A stretch of DNA of 64,000 nucleotides from Haemonchus contortus. Lineage: Eukaryota > Nematoda > Chromadorea > Rhabditida > Trichostrongylidae. Both the position numbers and the translations under genes were made by a program. Under the pieces are notes generated by a model. The model was not told the origin of the DNA, did no database searches, and saw only the letters and a list, made by a program, of their open reading frames with translations. The stretch covers positions 46,210,942-46,274,941 of the forward strand of contig LS997566.1 in assembly GCA_000469685.2 (NCBI GenBank), read 5' to 3'. This document shows, piece by piece, positions 63,762 to 64,000 of this stretch. The stretch's first letter is position 1. The number at the start of each line of letters is the position of its first letter.

Positions 63762-64000
63762 CTAGTGAGCCGCCTGATTCATCCTCTACGGTGGAACTCA
63801 TGAAGGTTCCTGAACCCTCTCACAGCCGGAGTCGGCTGACCGAATGTACATACTGGCAAGAACTTTTGTGATACCTCTTCTTAGACGTATCACCTTTTCC
63901 CGGAAGAAATGGAGCGGAGGTGTGAAAAACTCTTTTGCCGACAGCCGGGTTGCGGTTCAATCCGTTGGGAACGGTGTGGTACAGTGCACCGTTGCGCCAC
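63762..64000. other. Unassigned end of window
   Basis: No coding or repeat assignment. The sequence is more GC-rich than most spacers here and could be part of a repeat that continues past the window edge. Confidence 0.4.

Overview
The window looks like nuclear DNA of a clade V nematode, probably a strongylid parasite such as a hookworm relative. This is inference. It rests on small exons with TTTCAG-type acceptors and GTAAGT/GTGAGT donors, a nematode-specific srx chemoreceptor, possible spliced-leader acceptors 1-2 bases before two start codons, AT-rich spacers, and many small non-autonomous transposons. No bacterial, viral, organellar, rRNA or CRISPR feature was seen.

Five protein-coding genes can be rebuilt exon by exon with agreeing splice phases. 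(1) 6953-12643, plus strand: an SLC22/organic-cation-transporter-like major facilitator protein in 12 exons; its first exon was not found. (2) 13990-18830, minus: a classical protein tyrosine phosphatase in 11 exons with its catalytic residues intact; its 5' end was not found. (3) 20122-21768, minus: a cytochrome b5 whose likely membrane-anchor exon carries an in-frame TAA. (4) 30221-36683, minus: a complete 9-exon srx-type 7TM chemoreceptor of 308 residues. (5) 51229-55437, minus: a complete 4-exon secreted single-domain C-type lectin of 171 residues, with a TATA box and a GC-rich block upstream. Genes 1 and 2 converge tail to tail; genes 2 and 3 lie in tandem.

The rest is repeat-rich spacer. 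A tRNA-derived SINE family has about eight copies or fragments; one has a perfect 12-bp target-site duplication. A 258-bp element with 22-bp inverted termini and 9-bp duplications (Mutator-like) has two copies inside srx intron 1 and a third near 63.5 kb. One 530-bp element has perfect 32-bp inverted ends at a TA site (Tc1/mariner-like). A 47-bp-arm hairpin lies at 3.1-3.2 kb. An unnamed repeat of about 320 bp lies on either side of the srx gene. Two weaker coding signals lie at 59.8-60.7 kb: a tyrosine-kinase-like fragment (minus) and two unknown exons split by a 50-nt intron (plus).

The genes do not form an obvious pathway. The receptor, the secreted lectin, the solute carrier and the phosphatase are members of families that are expanded in nematodes.
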